NCBI RefSeq assembly: GCF_047511655.1
Contig: NC_133393.1
Location: forward strand, 67,001 to 131,000
Source: Castor canadensis
Taxonomy: Eukaryota; Chordata; Mammalia; Rodentia; Castoridae
Direction: 5' to 3'
Length of the DNA: 64,000 bases
In this document: positions 22,980 through 35,165 of the stretch, in pieces
Layout of the letters: every line of letters starts with the position of its first letter
How positions within the stretch are numbered: position 1 is the first letter of the stretch
Position numbers and translations under genes: made by a program
The notes under the pieces: generated by a model
What the model saw: the letters and a program-made list of their open reading frames with translations, nothing else
Database searches by the model: none
Told to the model about the DNA's origin: nothing

Positions 22980-25046
22980 AGAGCTGACCTACCCTGGGAC
23001 CTTGACCTGCACAATTTCAAACAATTACTCCAGATTTTCATAGCAGCAAGGATCAGGTAATACTGCTTTTTCTACCAACCAAGATTAACACCAACACACA
23101 GAGGACATATAATATTCATTGACTGACCCCCCCCACCAAACTAACTTTTTAAAGCACATAACTGCCCGGGGTAGGGTCTGTAAGCTGCTGCTGGCCCACC
23201 TACCCGGTTCACCAGCTAGGAACAGCTGGGAGCAGGGTCAGATACCCCTGAGTAATCTGCAGCTTTTTTCTTTTCCCTTTTCTTTTTCTCTCTCTTAATT
23301 CCCTCTTGCCTGGGTCGGTAAAGCTAAAACACAATGCAGAAAATCACAGAGACATGCAAGCATATGGGAATACCTGCACCCACCGTAGTATGCACGGTCA
23401 CAGAACCTCTGACTGCTGCCTGCCTATGCAGATCTCTCTCCGCCTTAGTGTGTCAGCAACCTCGTCAACCATAACACAACGCACAGAACTGCAGAAAGAG
23501 AGCTGCTGCAAGCATCTGGGAAGACTGGAACCCACCAAACTCAAACAGACTCAAAAGCTCTGTCTGCGCTGCCCTATAGCTGATCCACTTTCAACCAAGT
23601 GAATCTGCTAACATGCCAGGTGAGTGCAACATACTGTTTGGGAGGGAACCTCATATTCTAGCACAGCTGGGGAGCTGACTGCACCCCATCTGGACAAAAC
23701 TGGTGACCAAATACATGGAGGGAGTATTTCCTCTCTGCTGGGGGGTGGGGGGGGATGGGACGCAGTGCTGAAAAGGACCACGTAAGGGTAGAGCGACTCA
23801 GCAGCCACTGTGGATGAAGTCAGGCACTGCACTGCCTTGGAGAAACCAAGAGCAAGCTGAAACTGACAGTCTCCCCAAGAGAAAAGTTCATTTCTAACTC
23901 ACAGGCTTGCCCTTTGAGTGGAAGGGGCTGGCGACTGCTCATTTACCAACCTCTCGTGGGACCACTTCTAAGAATCTGCCTGTTTCAGAGGACCCACTCC
24001 ACTAAGGAAGCCTGAACTCAAACAACCAGAGCTGAACCTACCCAAAGCTGTCGAATAGGGAAGAGCAACATTCATTGCCACACAACCCAACATACCAACC
24101 TTAAGAAGGGACAGTCTTGGAAAACATCCCTATAAAAAAATAAAAGCATCAGCACCTTAACCTGAAATCAGAGGAAAGAATCCAGAACATTCATTGAATT
24201 GACTTTTCATATATAAATATATACATGCTCTTTATCTTCATTTTACTTTACATTTATTTTATTTTTTTATTTTTAATTTTAACTTTTATTTTTTCTTCTG
24301 TTATCTAACTCCCTTCTCCATTCAGTCCTAACACTAACTCACTCAGCCCTCTATCACTCCACTTTCCTTTCTCTACCCCAATTTCTTCTTTCTCTTCTCT
24401 TTCTGTCTTCTCCTCCTCCTCACCTTACTCTCCTCTCCCTTCCCCCCCCACTACCTTAACCTCCTCAAAATGCACCACCTACTAAAGAGTCTATTATACC
24501 AACTTTATATATTACCCATCCTTCCTATCCCTCAGAAATCCCTGACAATAGCATCCTCTTCCACAATGACTGAACTACACCAAACACACAATAGGGACTT
24601 AGTGCCCTAGGATCCCCATGCCTTAGACCCCTCACCCTCACCCCATCCTGCCTTCTAGCCCCTTCCTCTAGTGCCAGCTCTTTCAATGCCTAAGTATCCA
24701 CTTCAACCCAAAGAACCGTTATCCCCCCCATTCTCCACAGCTTATATATAATATGACCGAGGGGCTCACTACATATTTTGTAAGTAACAGGTCCAGCACT
24801 GAATCAGTGAATTTGTTATTGCTTATTTATACTGCCTAGTCAGGGAACAGAAAAAGCACATCAACCAAGTTAACAACTAAGTCAGTCATAGCACAGTAAC
24901 TGAGTCAAGGGGAAGATAACAGGTGATTAAAATCCCCAATTAGCCACTCAACAATATAGGAGCACAGCACATCATAGAAGCATGAGGAGAAGGAGGCGGC
25001 CAGGAAATCCCATCCCCCAAAAGACCAACAATTCAAAGAGAATTTA

Positions 25047-26020
25047 GTGGGAAATGAAGAAAACAAACACCCAGTTTATAACCCCAACAGGACAATGATA
25101 AATATCACCAATGAGTTCAGTGACGTCCACAAAAAAACTCTTAAGGAGGAAATTATGGACATCACTGAGAAACTCATGGAGAAGCTACAAGAGCAGTTAA
25201 AGAGAAAATATAAGATGCACTCAGGAAATATCAATACACAACAAATAAAAACCTTAAGACACAGAAACAACTAAATGAACTCAGAGAGGACTTTGATAAA
25301 CTCCAAAGTAAAGCAAAGGAGACTACAAAAAAAGAGGTATATGAAATAAAGAAGACAACACAAGATATGAAAGAGGAATTTAATAAAGGTATGGAAAACC
25401 TCAGAAAAAAAGAATCAAACAAAAACTCTAGAAATAAAAAATTCCTTAAATCAAATAAAAAAAAAAAATACAGGGGAAAGCCACTCCAGCAGACTAGAAC
25501 AAGTGGAAGATAGAATCTCAGGACTTGAAGACAAAGTAGATATTAAAGAAAAAAAACAGAAGAACTCTTAGACAAAAGGCTCAAAAGCTGCAAAAGGAAT
25601 ATGCAAGAACTTAGTGACTCCATCAAAAGACCAAACCTAAGAATAATGGGAATCAAAGAAGAGGTGCAAGCCAAAGGGATACATAATATATTCAACAAAA
25701 TAATAGCAGGAAATTTCCCAAATCTTGAGAAAGAGAAGTCCAGGAAGCCTCCAGGACACCAGATGGGCTTGACCAAATCAGAACCTCTCCACAGTATATT
25801 ATCATTAAAACAACTAGCACAGAGAACAGAGAAAGAACACTGAAGGCTGTAAGAGAGAAAAAACAAATTGTATAAAGGTAAGCCCATCAAAATAATAGCA
25901 AACTTCCAAACAGAAACCTTAAAAGCAAGAAGGACATGGAGTGAAATATTTCGAGCACTGAAAGAAAACTATTTCAGTCCTAGGATACTCTATCCAGCAA
26001 AATTATCATTCAAAATTGAT
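25047..26020 (+). pseudogene. L1 ORF1 remnant
   Basis: The frame starts at an ATG at 25047 and runs to a stop at 25272-25274. ORF1-like sequence then continues in shifted frames, including an RRM-like segment (RIMGIKEEVQAKGIHNIFNK, 25630-25690) and a later RILYPAKLSF segment near 25985. ORF1p is the RNA-binding chaperone of L1. This copy cannot make it. Confidence 0.75.
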
Positions 26021-26279
26021 GTATGAATAAGTCTTCCATAATAAACAGAAATTAAAACAATGTATGATCACAAAGCCACCACTACAGAAGAGTCTACAAG
26101 GATTTCTGCACACTGAAGACGAAAAGACGGGAAGTAGTAAACCTCATGAGAAGAACAGACAGTGATATTGAATCAGCTGCACACACTCAAAATTGTTAAA
26201 ACAACTAAACAACTAAACTGCAGGAATCACCACATACCTCTCAATACTAACACTTATTGTTAATGTACACAACTTCGTA

Positions 26280-29200
26280 TCGAAAGACATCGTTTGGCAA
26301 ACTGGGTTAAAAAGGAAGACCCGACAATCTGTTGTTCACAAGAGACTCACCTTATTGATAGAAACCAACACTGGCTTAGGGTGAAAGGCTGGAAGACAAT
26401 TTACCAAGCTATTGGTCCCTGAAAAGAGGCAGGAGTAGCAATACTTATGTTAGATAAAGTGGACTTCAAACTTAAATTACTCAAAAGAGATAAAGAAGGT
26501 CACTTCACACTAATAAAAAGAGCAGTACATCAAGAGGAAAAAACAATTATCAACCTATATGCATCCAATGTCAGTGCATACAACTTCACTAAACATACAC
26601 TAAAGGACTTAAAACCACATACAGACCCCAACACAGTGGTAGTGGGAGACATTAATATCCCTGTATCAACAACAGATAGGTCATCTAGACAAAAAAAAAA
26701 AAAAACACAAAACAATAAAGAAATCCTAGAACCAAATGACACCACAGATCTAATGGGACTGATACAGAGTATTCCATCCTGCAACAGCACAATACACATT
26801 CTTCTCAGAAGCCCACAGAACTTTCTCCAAAATAGATTATGTCTTTGGGCACAAAATAAGTCTCAACAAATATAAGAAAACTGAAATGACCACCTGCATA
26901 CTATCTGAACACAATACAATAAAATTAGAACTCAACAACAAAAGCAGGAGCAAAAACACTCAAATGGAGGCTGAACAACACATTGCTCAACAATCAGTGA
27001 ATCATAGAAGATATATGGGAGGAAATCAAAACGTTCCTGGAATTTAATGAAAATGAAAACATAACCTATCAGAACCTATGGGACACAGCAAAAGCAATCC
27101 TAAGAGGAAAGTTTATAGCCATAAATGCATATATTAAACACACAGAAAGAACTCAAATAAATGACCTAATGCTGCATCTCAAACTCCTAGAAACAAGAAC
27201 AAGCTAAACCCAAAGCAAGTAGAAGGAGAGAAATAATAAAAATAAGGGCTGAAATCAATGAAATAGAGACAAAACAAACAAACAAACAAAAAACCCATAC
27301 AAAGACTTACCAAAAAAAAAGACTGGTTCTTTTAAAAAATAAACAAGATTGACAAATCCAGGGAATCATCTGGGACTACTTTGAGAACCTATACTCAAAT
27401 AAATTGGAAAATCTTTAAGAAATGGACAAATTTCTAAATACATATGACCATCCAAAACTGAACCAAGAGGGTATTAATCACCTAAACAGATCTATAACAC
27501 ACAATGAAACTGAAGCACCAATAAAGAGTCTCCCCAAAAAGAAAAGTCCAGGACTGATGGATTCTCTGCTGAATTCTACCAGATCTTTAAAAAAGAACTA
27601 ATATCAATATTCCTTAAACTTTTCCATGAAATAGAAAGGGAAGAAACAATGCCTGACTCATTCTATGAAGCTAGTATTACATTCATCCCAAAACCAGGTA
27701 AGGACACATCCAAAAAAAAGAGAACTACAGGCCAATCTCTTTCATGAATATTGATGCAAAAATCCTCAATAAAATAATGGCAAACCAGATCCAACAATCT
27801 ATCAGAAAGATCATGCAACATGACCAAGTCAGCTTCATCCCAGAGATGTAGGGATGGTTCAATACATACAAAACATTAAATGTAACACAGCACATTAACA
27901 GAAGCAAAGACAAAAACCACCTGATCATCTCAATAGATGCAGAAAAATCCTGTGATAAAATTCAACACCATTTCATGATAAAAGCTCTGATGAAACTAGG
28001 AATAGAGGGAATGTTCCTCAACATAATAAAGGCTGTATATGATAAACCTACAGCCAATGTCACATTAATGGGGAAAAACTGAAACCATTTCCCCTAAAGT
28101 CAGGAACGAGGCAAGGATGCCCACTCTCTCCTCTCCTATTCAACAGTCTTAGAATTCCTAGCCAGAGCAGTAAGGCAGAAGGAATACAAATAGGTAAAGA
28201 AGTCAAAGTATCCCTATTAGCAGCTGACATGATCTTATACCTAAAAAATCCAAAACACTCCTAGACACCATAAACAGCTTCAGCAAGGTAGTAGGATACA
28301 AAGTCAACCTAAAAAAATCAGTAGCCTTTCTATATACCAACAATGAACAGACTGAGAAAGAACACAGGAAAACAATTCCATTTACAAGAACCTCAAAAAA
28401 AAATCAAACACCTAGGAATAACCTTAACAAAGGATGTAATGATCTCTACAAGGAAAACTACAAACCGTTGAAAGAAATTGAAGATCACAGAAGATGGAAT
28501 CCTGGATTGACAAAATCAGCATAGTAAAATTGGCTATACTACCAAAAGCAATCTACATGTTCAATGCAATTCCCATCAAAATCCAAATGACATTCATCAC
28601 AGAGACTGAAAAATCTACCCTAAAGTTCAACCTTAAAGTTCACTTGGATACACAAAAGACCGTGAATAGCCAAGGCAATACTGAGCAAAAAGAGCAAAGC
28701 TGGAGGTATCACAATACCTAACTTCAAACTATATTACAGAGACATAGCAATAAAAACAGCATGGTACTTAAAACAGAGTAGCACAAAAAGAGACTGAAGA
28801 CCAGTGGAACAGAAAAGAGGACTCGGATATGAATCCACACAGCTATGCCCACCTAGTTTTTGAGAGACGCCAAAAACATACAATGGAGAAAAGACAGTCT
28901 CTTCAACAAATGTTGCTGGAAAAACTAAGTATCTGCCTGCCGAAAACTGAAATTAGATCCATGTTTGAAACTAGATCCAAGTATCAACTCAAAGTAGATG
29001 AAGGACCTTAATATCAGACCTGAAACTTTGAAGCTAGTACAGGAAAAAGCAGGGAATATACTGGAAGCAAGAGGCGTAAGCAAAGACTTCCTCAGTAGAA
29101 CACAAGTGGCTAAGCAACTAAAAGAAAGGATGGGCAAATGGGACTACATGAAATTAAAAAGCTTCTGCACAACAAAAGAAATGGTCTCTACATTGAAGAG

Positions 29201-29540
29201 ATCACCCACAGAATGGGAGAAAATCTTTGCTAGCTATACATCAGACAAGGAACTGATAACCAAAATATACAGGGAACTCAAAAAACTAAACTGCCCCCAA
29301 ATCAATGAACCAATAAAGAAGTGGGCAACTGAACTAAACAAAACTTTTTCAAAGAAAGAAGTCCAAATGGTTAAAAAACACATGAAAAAAGGCTCACTAT
29401 CCCTGGCCAAAAAGGAAATACAAATCAAAAACCACTTAAGATTCCACCTCACTCCTGTTAGAATAGCTATCATCAAGAATACCAACAACAAATGTTGGCA
29501 AGTATGCAGGGAAAAAGAAACCCTCATACACTGCTGGTAG
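26280..29540 (+). pseudogene. L1 ORF2 remnant (endonuclease / reverse transcriptase)
   Basis: Endonuclease-like sequence appears from about 26290. The longest intact stretches are 26447-26875 and 28998-29540. Stops and frameshifts are scattered between them. The last stretch carries the typical ORF2 end with HLTPVRIAIIKNTNNKCWQV. Only pieces remain open, so no enzyme could be produced. Confidence 0.75.
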
Positions 29541-30302
29541 GAATGTAAGCTAGTACAACCACTATGGAAAATAGCAACGAGGATCCTTAAAAAACTAGAA
29601 ATAGATCTGCCATATGATCCAGCAATACCACTCCTAGGGATATACCAGAAAGAATGTGAGTCACATTAGTACAAAGGTACCTGCACACTCATATTTACTG
29701 CAGCACTATTCACAATAGCTAAGCTATGGAAACAGCCAAAGTGCCCCATTACTGACAAATGGATTAAGCAAATGTGATACTTATACACAATGGAATTTTA
29801 CTCAGCCATAAAGAAGAATGAAATTTTGTCAATACAGGTAAATGGATGGAACTGGAGAACATCATCTTAAAAATGAAGTTAGCCAGATTCAGAAGGCCAA
29901 AAGCCATATATTCTCCCTCATATGAGGACTGTAGACCTAAAATAAATACAGCAATATTATGGGACATGTGTCACCCTAAGGGGAAGCTGTGCAAGGGAAG
30001 AATAGGTCAAGGGAAAGAAATCAAAAACTTGAATGAGGTGACATGCTCACAGTACAGGAATGAATATAGAAATTTTAAACTGGCCTGGGCCACCATGGGA
30101 AACGGACTAGGGACAAGTGAAGAGGACTGGAAGAGGTAAGTTAACTGGAGCTGTAATACACATATGTGTGGGAACATTAGGAAACTCCCTGCATAGCTAT
30201 GTTTATCTCAAACTGGCAGATGTCATGTTTCTCATTTTATCTTTTATGCTTTTTCTTCTACAAAATCGGAGAACAGGAGGGCAGAACAGGTTCTGCCTGG
30301 GG

Positions 30303-30350
30303 GCGAGGTGGCACTGATTGGGGGGAGGGGGGAGGAAAGGGGTAGGAGGA
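30303..30350 (+). other. G-rich tract in L1 3'UTR, possible G-quadruplex
   Basis: Runs of G6, G6, G2 and G4 occur within about 30 bases (30319-30347). G-rich polypurine tracts that can form quadruplexes are a known trait of L1 3'UTRs. Confidence 0.55.
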
Positions 30351-30447
30351 TGAATATGGTACACACAATGTATACACATGTATGTAAATGCAAAAATGAA
30401 ACCTGCTGAAACTGTTCCAGGAATGTGGGAAGGGCGATGGGGGAGAC

Positions 30448-30870
30448 AATGAAATACTATTTAGTGCTAAAAAGAAATGAACTATCAAGTCATAAAAAGA
30501 CATGAGGAACCATAAATGCACATTACTAAGTAAAAGAAGCCAATCAGAAAACTACATACTATCTGACCCCAACTACATGATATTCTAAAGCAGCAAAACA
30601 GTGGAGACGGTAAAAAGATCAGTGATTGCTGAGGTATGAAGAATTTTTAGGACAGTGAAAATGTTCTGTAAAATATGGTAACGATGGGTATCTCAATCTA
30701 CATTTGTCCAGACTCACAGAATGTATGACACCAGGAAGGAACCTTAATGTACACCATACACTTTGGGTGACAAAGATGTGTCAACAGAGGCACATCGACG
30801 AATTCTATAACAACTCAACCACTCTGGTGAAGGGAGCTGAAAACAGGAAAAGTTCACAGGAAACCTGTGC
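30448..30870 (+). mobile_element. Old LINE-1, 3' part (continuation)
   Basis: From caatgaaatactatttagtg through gtaaaagaagccaatcagaa to the actacatgatattct segment, this reads like the 3' end of an old L1. It continues the element broken at 22959. About 100 bases of the expected intermediate sequence are missing. Confidence 0.7.
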
Positions 30871-31297
30871 ATCTTCTTAATTTTGATGTTTATCTAAAAT
30901 AGCTCTAAAAATTAATTTTTTTAAAAAGTAATTTCTGAGTTTTGTTACATATAATAAAATATAATGCTACTTTTGTTCTTCACTTATTAAATGTCAATAG
31001 TTCCACTGCAACTGCCCATAATGTCCAATATTCATTCAAGTGGTTACACTCTTGTCATTTGATAAACTGAGATCACATACAGTAAAATTAATTGCAGATG
31101 GCAAGCTATACAATAGTACCAAACTATACCTCAACCCTGAAAAAGTCATACAAAAAAATGTACTATGGCTCAAAAAGAGGGGGTGGGTGCTACACCACCA
31201 AAACTGGAAAAACACAACCCACTTAAATTACAAGTGGTAGCACAGAAATACCCCCTTTAACAATGAATGCAACATTTGAGGCAACAAAATTTCCAAC

Positions 31298-31433
31298 CTA
31301 TGCAGATTTTGCAGTTAAGATCAAAAAGATGTTGTCTGTGTTGACTTGTGGTATCTTTAGACATGGAGTCAAGCTCTTCTTTTTGTTTATCAGATCCTTC
31401 TGGCTTCTCCAATGACTTACTGGCTGTAGGTTC
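31298..31433 (-). CDS. PHF3: PHF3 coding exon c9 (linker with C-x-x-C pair)
   Basis: This exon encodes about 45 residues. It starts EPTASKSLEKPEGSDKQKEE and ends with HLFDLNCKICIG, in which two cysteines are spaced C-x2-C. I do not see a second pair to make a zinc site. The acceptor is tatattag before GAACCT. The donor is TGCATAG followed by gttgga, and its last G is the first base of a glycine codon. Confidence 0.93.
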
Positions 31434-31914
31434 CTAATATAAGTGAGAGAAAAAAAAAATCAGTCCTAGCAGATAAACTTTGGCCTCAATTAAAAAAAAT
31501 CAATCTATATTTCACACTAATACTTTTTCAAATTTTTTAATTTTTTCTTTTTTAAAAAGAGATTGTTACTTAAAATAGAGCAAAAACTCAAGTCTTCATT
31601 CTTCAAATTACTCACTGATATTTGAAAAGAAAAGCTCCATCGATTCTCATATTCAGTCTATTTAAAAAGCACCTACAGATTTCTACAGCTACTACCAGTT
31701 ACTGTATCAAAGAACCCCAGCAGTCTACATTGTAACAAGTTAACAATACTTTAAATAAACTCAAAAAAAAAAAAACCTAAACCAACAAAATAAAGCTACT
31801 TAAGATGAACACTTTAAAAGATTCTTCTTTCTACCTTGAGAACATTAGATAAATAAATCTTTCCTGAAGTGCCATGTTTTGATCTATAAAACATGACAAA
31901 TCTGTGTTCTTTAC
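31434..31914 (-). other. PHF3 intron between c8 and c9
   Basis: A 481-bp AT-rich unique intron with A-runs. No repeat is recognised. Confidence 0.8.
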
Positions 31915-32046
31915 CTGAATCTCCATTGCTGCTTCCTGTTCTTTCATTGGAGCATCACTTTCAATTTCTATCTCACCTTTATGAGTTATCTTTGTGATCG
32001 GTCGTCTTTCCACTTCTCTCTGCTCTTTCTCAATCATCTCTATGGT
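31915..32046 (-). CDS. PHF3: PHF3 coding exon c8 (charged helix after TLD)
   Basis: This 132-bp exon encodes 44 residues. It begins TIEMIEKEQREVERRPITKI, a charged helix that usually closes TFIIS-like domains, and then an acidic patch EIEIESDAPMKEQEAAMEIQ. The acceptor is cctgttag before ACCATAG. The donor is GAGATTCAG followed by gtaaag. Both ends are in phase 0. Confidence 0.95.
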
Positions 32047-32760
32047 CTAACAGGAAATATTTGAAATGAAATATTTAAAATACACATTTCCAAATACACA
32101 CTTTACCTAATGAGAGATTATCTAAAAATAAATGAGTCATCACATAGATGATATTTAATCTTTAGGCAGTCTCTCATACCAAAAACACATAAAGAGGATG
32201 TGCAGAGTAGTGAAACGTGGTATTTACATTTGGAATCAGCTTGCAAATTTAACACTTTTTAGCCTACTTAGTAACACTGGTAATTCACAGCTGAACATGC
32301 AGAGTGACAGAATGTAAAAGACAGCTCGGAGTGCAGGGGTTAGGAAGGTAAAGCTGGGTCTGGCCTTTGTTAGTTATAAAGTCAGCAATCAAGTGCGTGG
32401 CCTAAGGAAAGTACAGGATGATCTCCAATGCAGATGACACTACAGCCAGTTTCAAAGTTAAGAGGCAGGTGCATATTTGGGATATGGAAGGAAAGAAGAT
32501 ATCAAGATTATTTCCAAAATGAAAGAAACAACAAAATTATAGAACAGGAAGAAACGTGTATGTATGATATATCAAATCAAGGCCTTTGACCTTCAAACAA
32601 GGTCTGACACAGACCTAAATGGAGGTTTAGTGCCTGAAATGCAAGTATTATGGACAAAAGACTCAGGTAAATAAATCATCTAGCTAATAGGAACTGTAAG
32701 TAGCCATTATTTTGTAAAATAAAGAACCGATATTTTGGGGCTATTGTAATAAAAGTATCA

Positions 32761-32970
32761 GGCAGCTGGGTATGGTAGTGCATGCCTGTAATCCCAGCTA
32801 CTCAGAAAAGAGAGGCAGGTGAATCAAATGTTTGAAACCAGCCAGGGCAAAGACAGCGAGATCCTATCTCAAAAACCAAAAAAAAAAAAACCAAAAGGCC
32901 TGGGGGTATAGCTCAAGGGGTAGAGCAAAGACAAGGCCCTCAGTTCAAAACCTAGTACCACAATAAAAAA
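32761..32970 (+). repeat. Dimeric SINE
   Basis: The Alu/B1-like gcatgcctgtaatcccagct segment is followed by an A-rich linker and the ID-like tatagctcaaggggtagagc, ending gttcaaaacctagtacca. Confidence 0.85.
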
Positions 32971-33005
32971 TTCTTAATTGGGCAATATGGTTTCATTTAA
33001 TTTTG

Positions 33006-33113
33006 CTAGGTGTGGCAGTGCATGCCTGTATATCTCAGCACCCAGGAGGCTTAGGCAGGAGGACTACAAATTCCAGACCAGCCTGAGCTACACAGTGAAA
33101 CCCTGTACCAAAA
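33006..33113 (+). repeat. B1-like SINE
   Basis: Reads gtggcagtgcatgcctgtat, then gaggcttaggcaggaggact and agaccagcctgagctacaca, a monomeric B1/Alu-like unit. Confidence 0.8.
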
Positions 33114-33638
33114 GGAATACAAGGAAGAACTATTATTTAATGTTTAAAAGCACATCAAGATCACAATCCCTAGCTGAAAGCTCTAGCTAACCAATATAGT
33201 GCACATCCCATAAATCATGTGACACAGCACACCAGTTAGACCTCAGATAGCACCACACAATTACGTGCTTATGAACACAGCATTACTGTATATTAGGTAA
33301 TGTCAGTGGATATAAACACTTAGACATGGCCATCCAGGTCAGGGTTTATTGATAAATTGGCTACTGAAAAAATTTTCTTTTCAAAGCTTCTGCAATTTTA
33401 AACTTCAAATAATAAGGGATTACAAACTAGCACAAGTTTTAATCTGGTTCTACAAATTACCAATACTTATAATCCCTTTAAACTGTATTTATGAAAAGTG
33501 CATATATGTTTAGAATTTATTTTCATGTTCTTCAGATTTGCAAACTATAACAAATCACAGTAATTCTATAAACTGCTAACCAGAATTAAAAAAAAAAACT
33601 GGCAAAAGGAAAAACCATGGAACTTAAAAACAGAGGAA

Positions 33639-33745
33639 GCTGCGCATGATGGCACATGCCAGCAGACCCAGCTACTTGGGAGGCTGAAGTAGGGGGATCA
33701 CTCTAGTCCAGGAGTGCAGGGGCAACCTGGGCAAATGAGCCACAT
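33639..33745 (+). repeat. B1/Alu-like SINE fragment
   Basis: Reads gcatgatggcacatgccagc and then cagctacttgggaggctgaa. It runs directly into a purine tract. Confidence 0.75.
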
Positions 33746-33872
33746 GGGGGAGGGGAAAAAGAGAGGGAGGGGGAGGGGAAGGAGAAGGAAGCAAAAGGGG
33801 ACAGGAATGGAATAGAAAGGGAAAGAGAAAGGGGAGGGTGAAAGAGAAGAGGAAGGAAGCAAGGGAGGGAGG
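33746..33872 (+). repeat. Purine-rich low-complexity tract
   Basis: About 125 bases are almost only A and G, in GGGGA/GAAGG-type units. It follows a SINE and may be its expanded tail. Such mirror-like purine tracts can form triplex DNA. Confidence 0.85.
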
Positions 33873-34007
33873 GTGTGTAATTAGAAGAACACAAACAGCA
33901 AGTCTGTGTGTTACTATACACTCTGTATTGATTCACCTCAATTTTTCACCTATAACTGAAAAATACAGGTTCTGATAGCCAAACACACACTCTTAAGACA
34001 TTCTTAC

Positions 34008-34124
34008 GTGTCTGTTTTCTCTTCGTCTCCAAGCAGCTAGCTCTTTAGAAGCTAGTTCTTCAGGACTCATTCTTATAAGATGATCAGGGGTTACTTCTCC
34101 CTTCAGTACTTTTTTAAATAGTAT
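34008..34124 (-). CDS. PHF3: PHF3 coding exon c7 (TFIIS-like domain, C-terminal half)
   Basis: This 117-bp exon encodes exactly 39 residues, ILFKKVLKGEVTPDHLIRMS followed by PEELASKELAAWRRRENRH. It is the typical end of a TFIIS central domain (L-x-G-x-[IV]-x-P-x-x-L-x-x-M-x-x-E-E-[ML]-A). The acceptor is ccttctag before ATACTA, and the donor is AGACAC followed by gtaagaa. Both ends are in phase 0. Confidence 0.96.
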
Positions 34125-34673
34125 CTAGAAGGATTTAAAAATGGGAAGAAATGGAGAGGCAAACATTTAAAAAAGAGGAACTGCTGTACATAAAACTGTA
34201 AAAAATAAAATTTTATAGACTGATTTACAAGTATCTAATGATTTATACATTGCCTATTACACAGAGACTAAATAACATCTTTATATTCTAAGGCAGCAAA
34301 ACATACATTTCATACAAAAAAATCAACACAATGGAGAAGCACGTACAGTGAAAGCATTATATACCTACCCAAAACCTGTATTAAGTCTTCCCAGGGATAC
34401 ATCCTAACTGTGATAATAACCAATCTGTAGTATAGCAATGTAACTGCATATGTGATCTCTACTGGAGGCAATGCATTTTTGAGATTTTACATGTGCAAGG
34501 CCCAAGGGCCAAAGAACCAACTGTGAGAAAAGACAATCAAGAAGTCTTAAACTAATTACTAATTAAAAGCTTATAGATTGTACAATTCAATAAGTATCTG
34601 ACCACTCTTGGACAATGGTACACTGTACAATGTAGACTTTTAAGGATCTGCTAGTTTGCTTCAAATCCAACAG

Positions 34674-35165
34674 TCGTCCCCTCAGTATCAACAGGGAGAC
34701 TGGCTCAAAGACCCTCCAAATACCAAAATCTTCAGATGCTCAAGACTTTTTTATACAGATACTGTCTGCACATGACCTAGGCACATGATCCTACAGTCAG
34801 ATGCAACACAGTAACATTTCAGTCAACAATGGACCACATGTATGATGGAGGAGTCATAAGATTTTATTGCCTTGTGACAGATGTTGTGGTCATCTTAGTT
34901 TGTGTAAATACACTCATGATGTTTAGATAACAGCTAGGTCACAATTTTTTCAGAATGCATTATTGCCACTAAGGGGACACTACTCAAGATGAAATCCTAG
35001 CTAGGACTACTTATAATACCTCACATAATGCAAGTGCTTAGGTATATGATTGTTACACAAACTCTTAGGAAAAATGACTAGAAAAATAAGTTTGCACATG
35101 TTCAGTACAGATGCAAAGTTTTTCAGTCTTCTGATCTACTGTTGGTTGGATCCATGGTACAGAAT
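34674..35165. mobile_element. Tigger-type MITE carrying a second nested MITE
   Basis: The outer element starts with cgtcccctcagtatcaacag and ccaaataccaaaatcttcag. It resumes around 35000 with ctaggactacttataatacc and ends with ttggttggatccatgg, which mirrors its start. Between them (about 34805-34985) a different Tigger-type sequence (acaatggaccacatgtatga to attattgccactaagggg) interrupts it. Confidence 0.55.

Larger units (their letters stand above)
22960..30447 (+). mobile_element. Nearly full-length younger LINE-1, inactive
   Basis: This is about 7.5 kb on the plus strand. A 2-kb 5'UTR (22960-25046) leads to broken ORF1 (25047 to about 26020) and broken ORF2 (about 26280 to 29540), then about 0.9 kb of 3' region with a G-rich tract. 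ORF1 shows a charged coiled-coil-like part and an RRM-like part around 25600-25840. ORF2 shows endonuclease-like sequence (26290-26870, with VVVGDINIP), reverse-transcriptase-like sequence (about 27400-28350) and the C-terminal segment ending in TLIHCW. Frameshifts and stops disable both. The element ends abruptly without poly(A). It is nested in the older L1 in the same orientation. Confidence 0.85.
19819..31297 (-). other. PHF3 intron between c9 and c10, contents
   Basis: This 11.5-kb intron is mostly LINE. It holds an ID fragment at 20631-20707, an L2 fragment at 20985-21255, an old L1 from 21380 to 30870 broken by three later insertions, and unique sequence at 19820-20625 and 30875-31297. 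All long open frames in it belong to L1 and are broken. The L1s are antisense to PHF3. Confidence 0.8.
32047..34007 (-). other. PHF3 intron between c7 and c8, contents
   Basis: It holds SINEs at 32761-32970, 33006-33113 and 33639-33745, then a purine-rich tract. Unique AT-rich sequence fills the rest (32047-32760 and 33115-33635). Nothing gene-like is seen. Confidence 0.75.

Noticed and set aside
26447-26875. 142-codon frame
   Set aside because: It is a piece of the L1 ORF2 endonuclease domain between frameshifts.
28998-29540. 180-codon plus-strand frame that could look like a novel gene
   Set aside because: The sequence is the C-terminal part of L1 ORF2, in line with flanking L1 ORF2 and 3'UTR.
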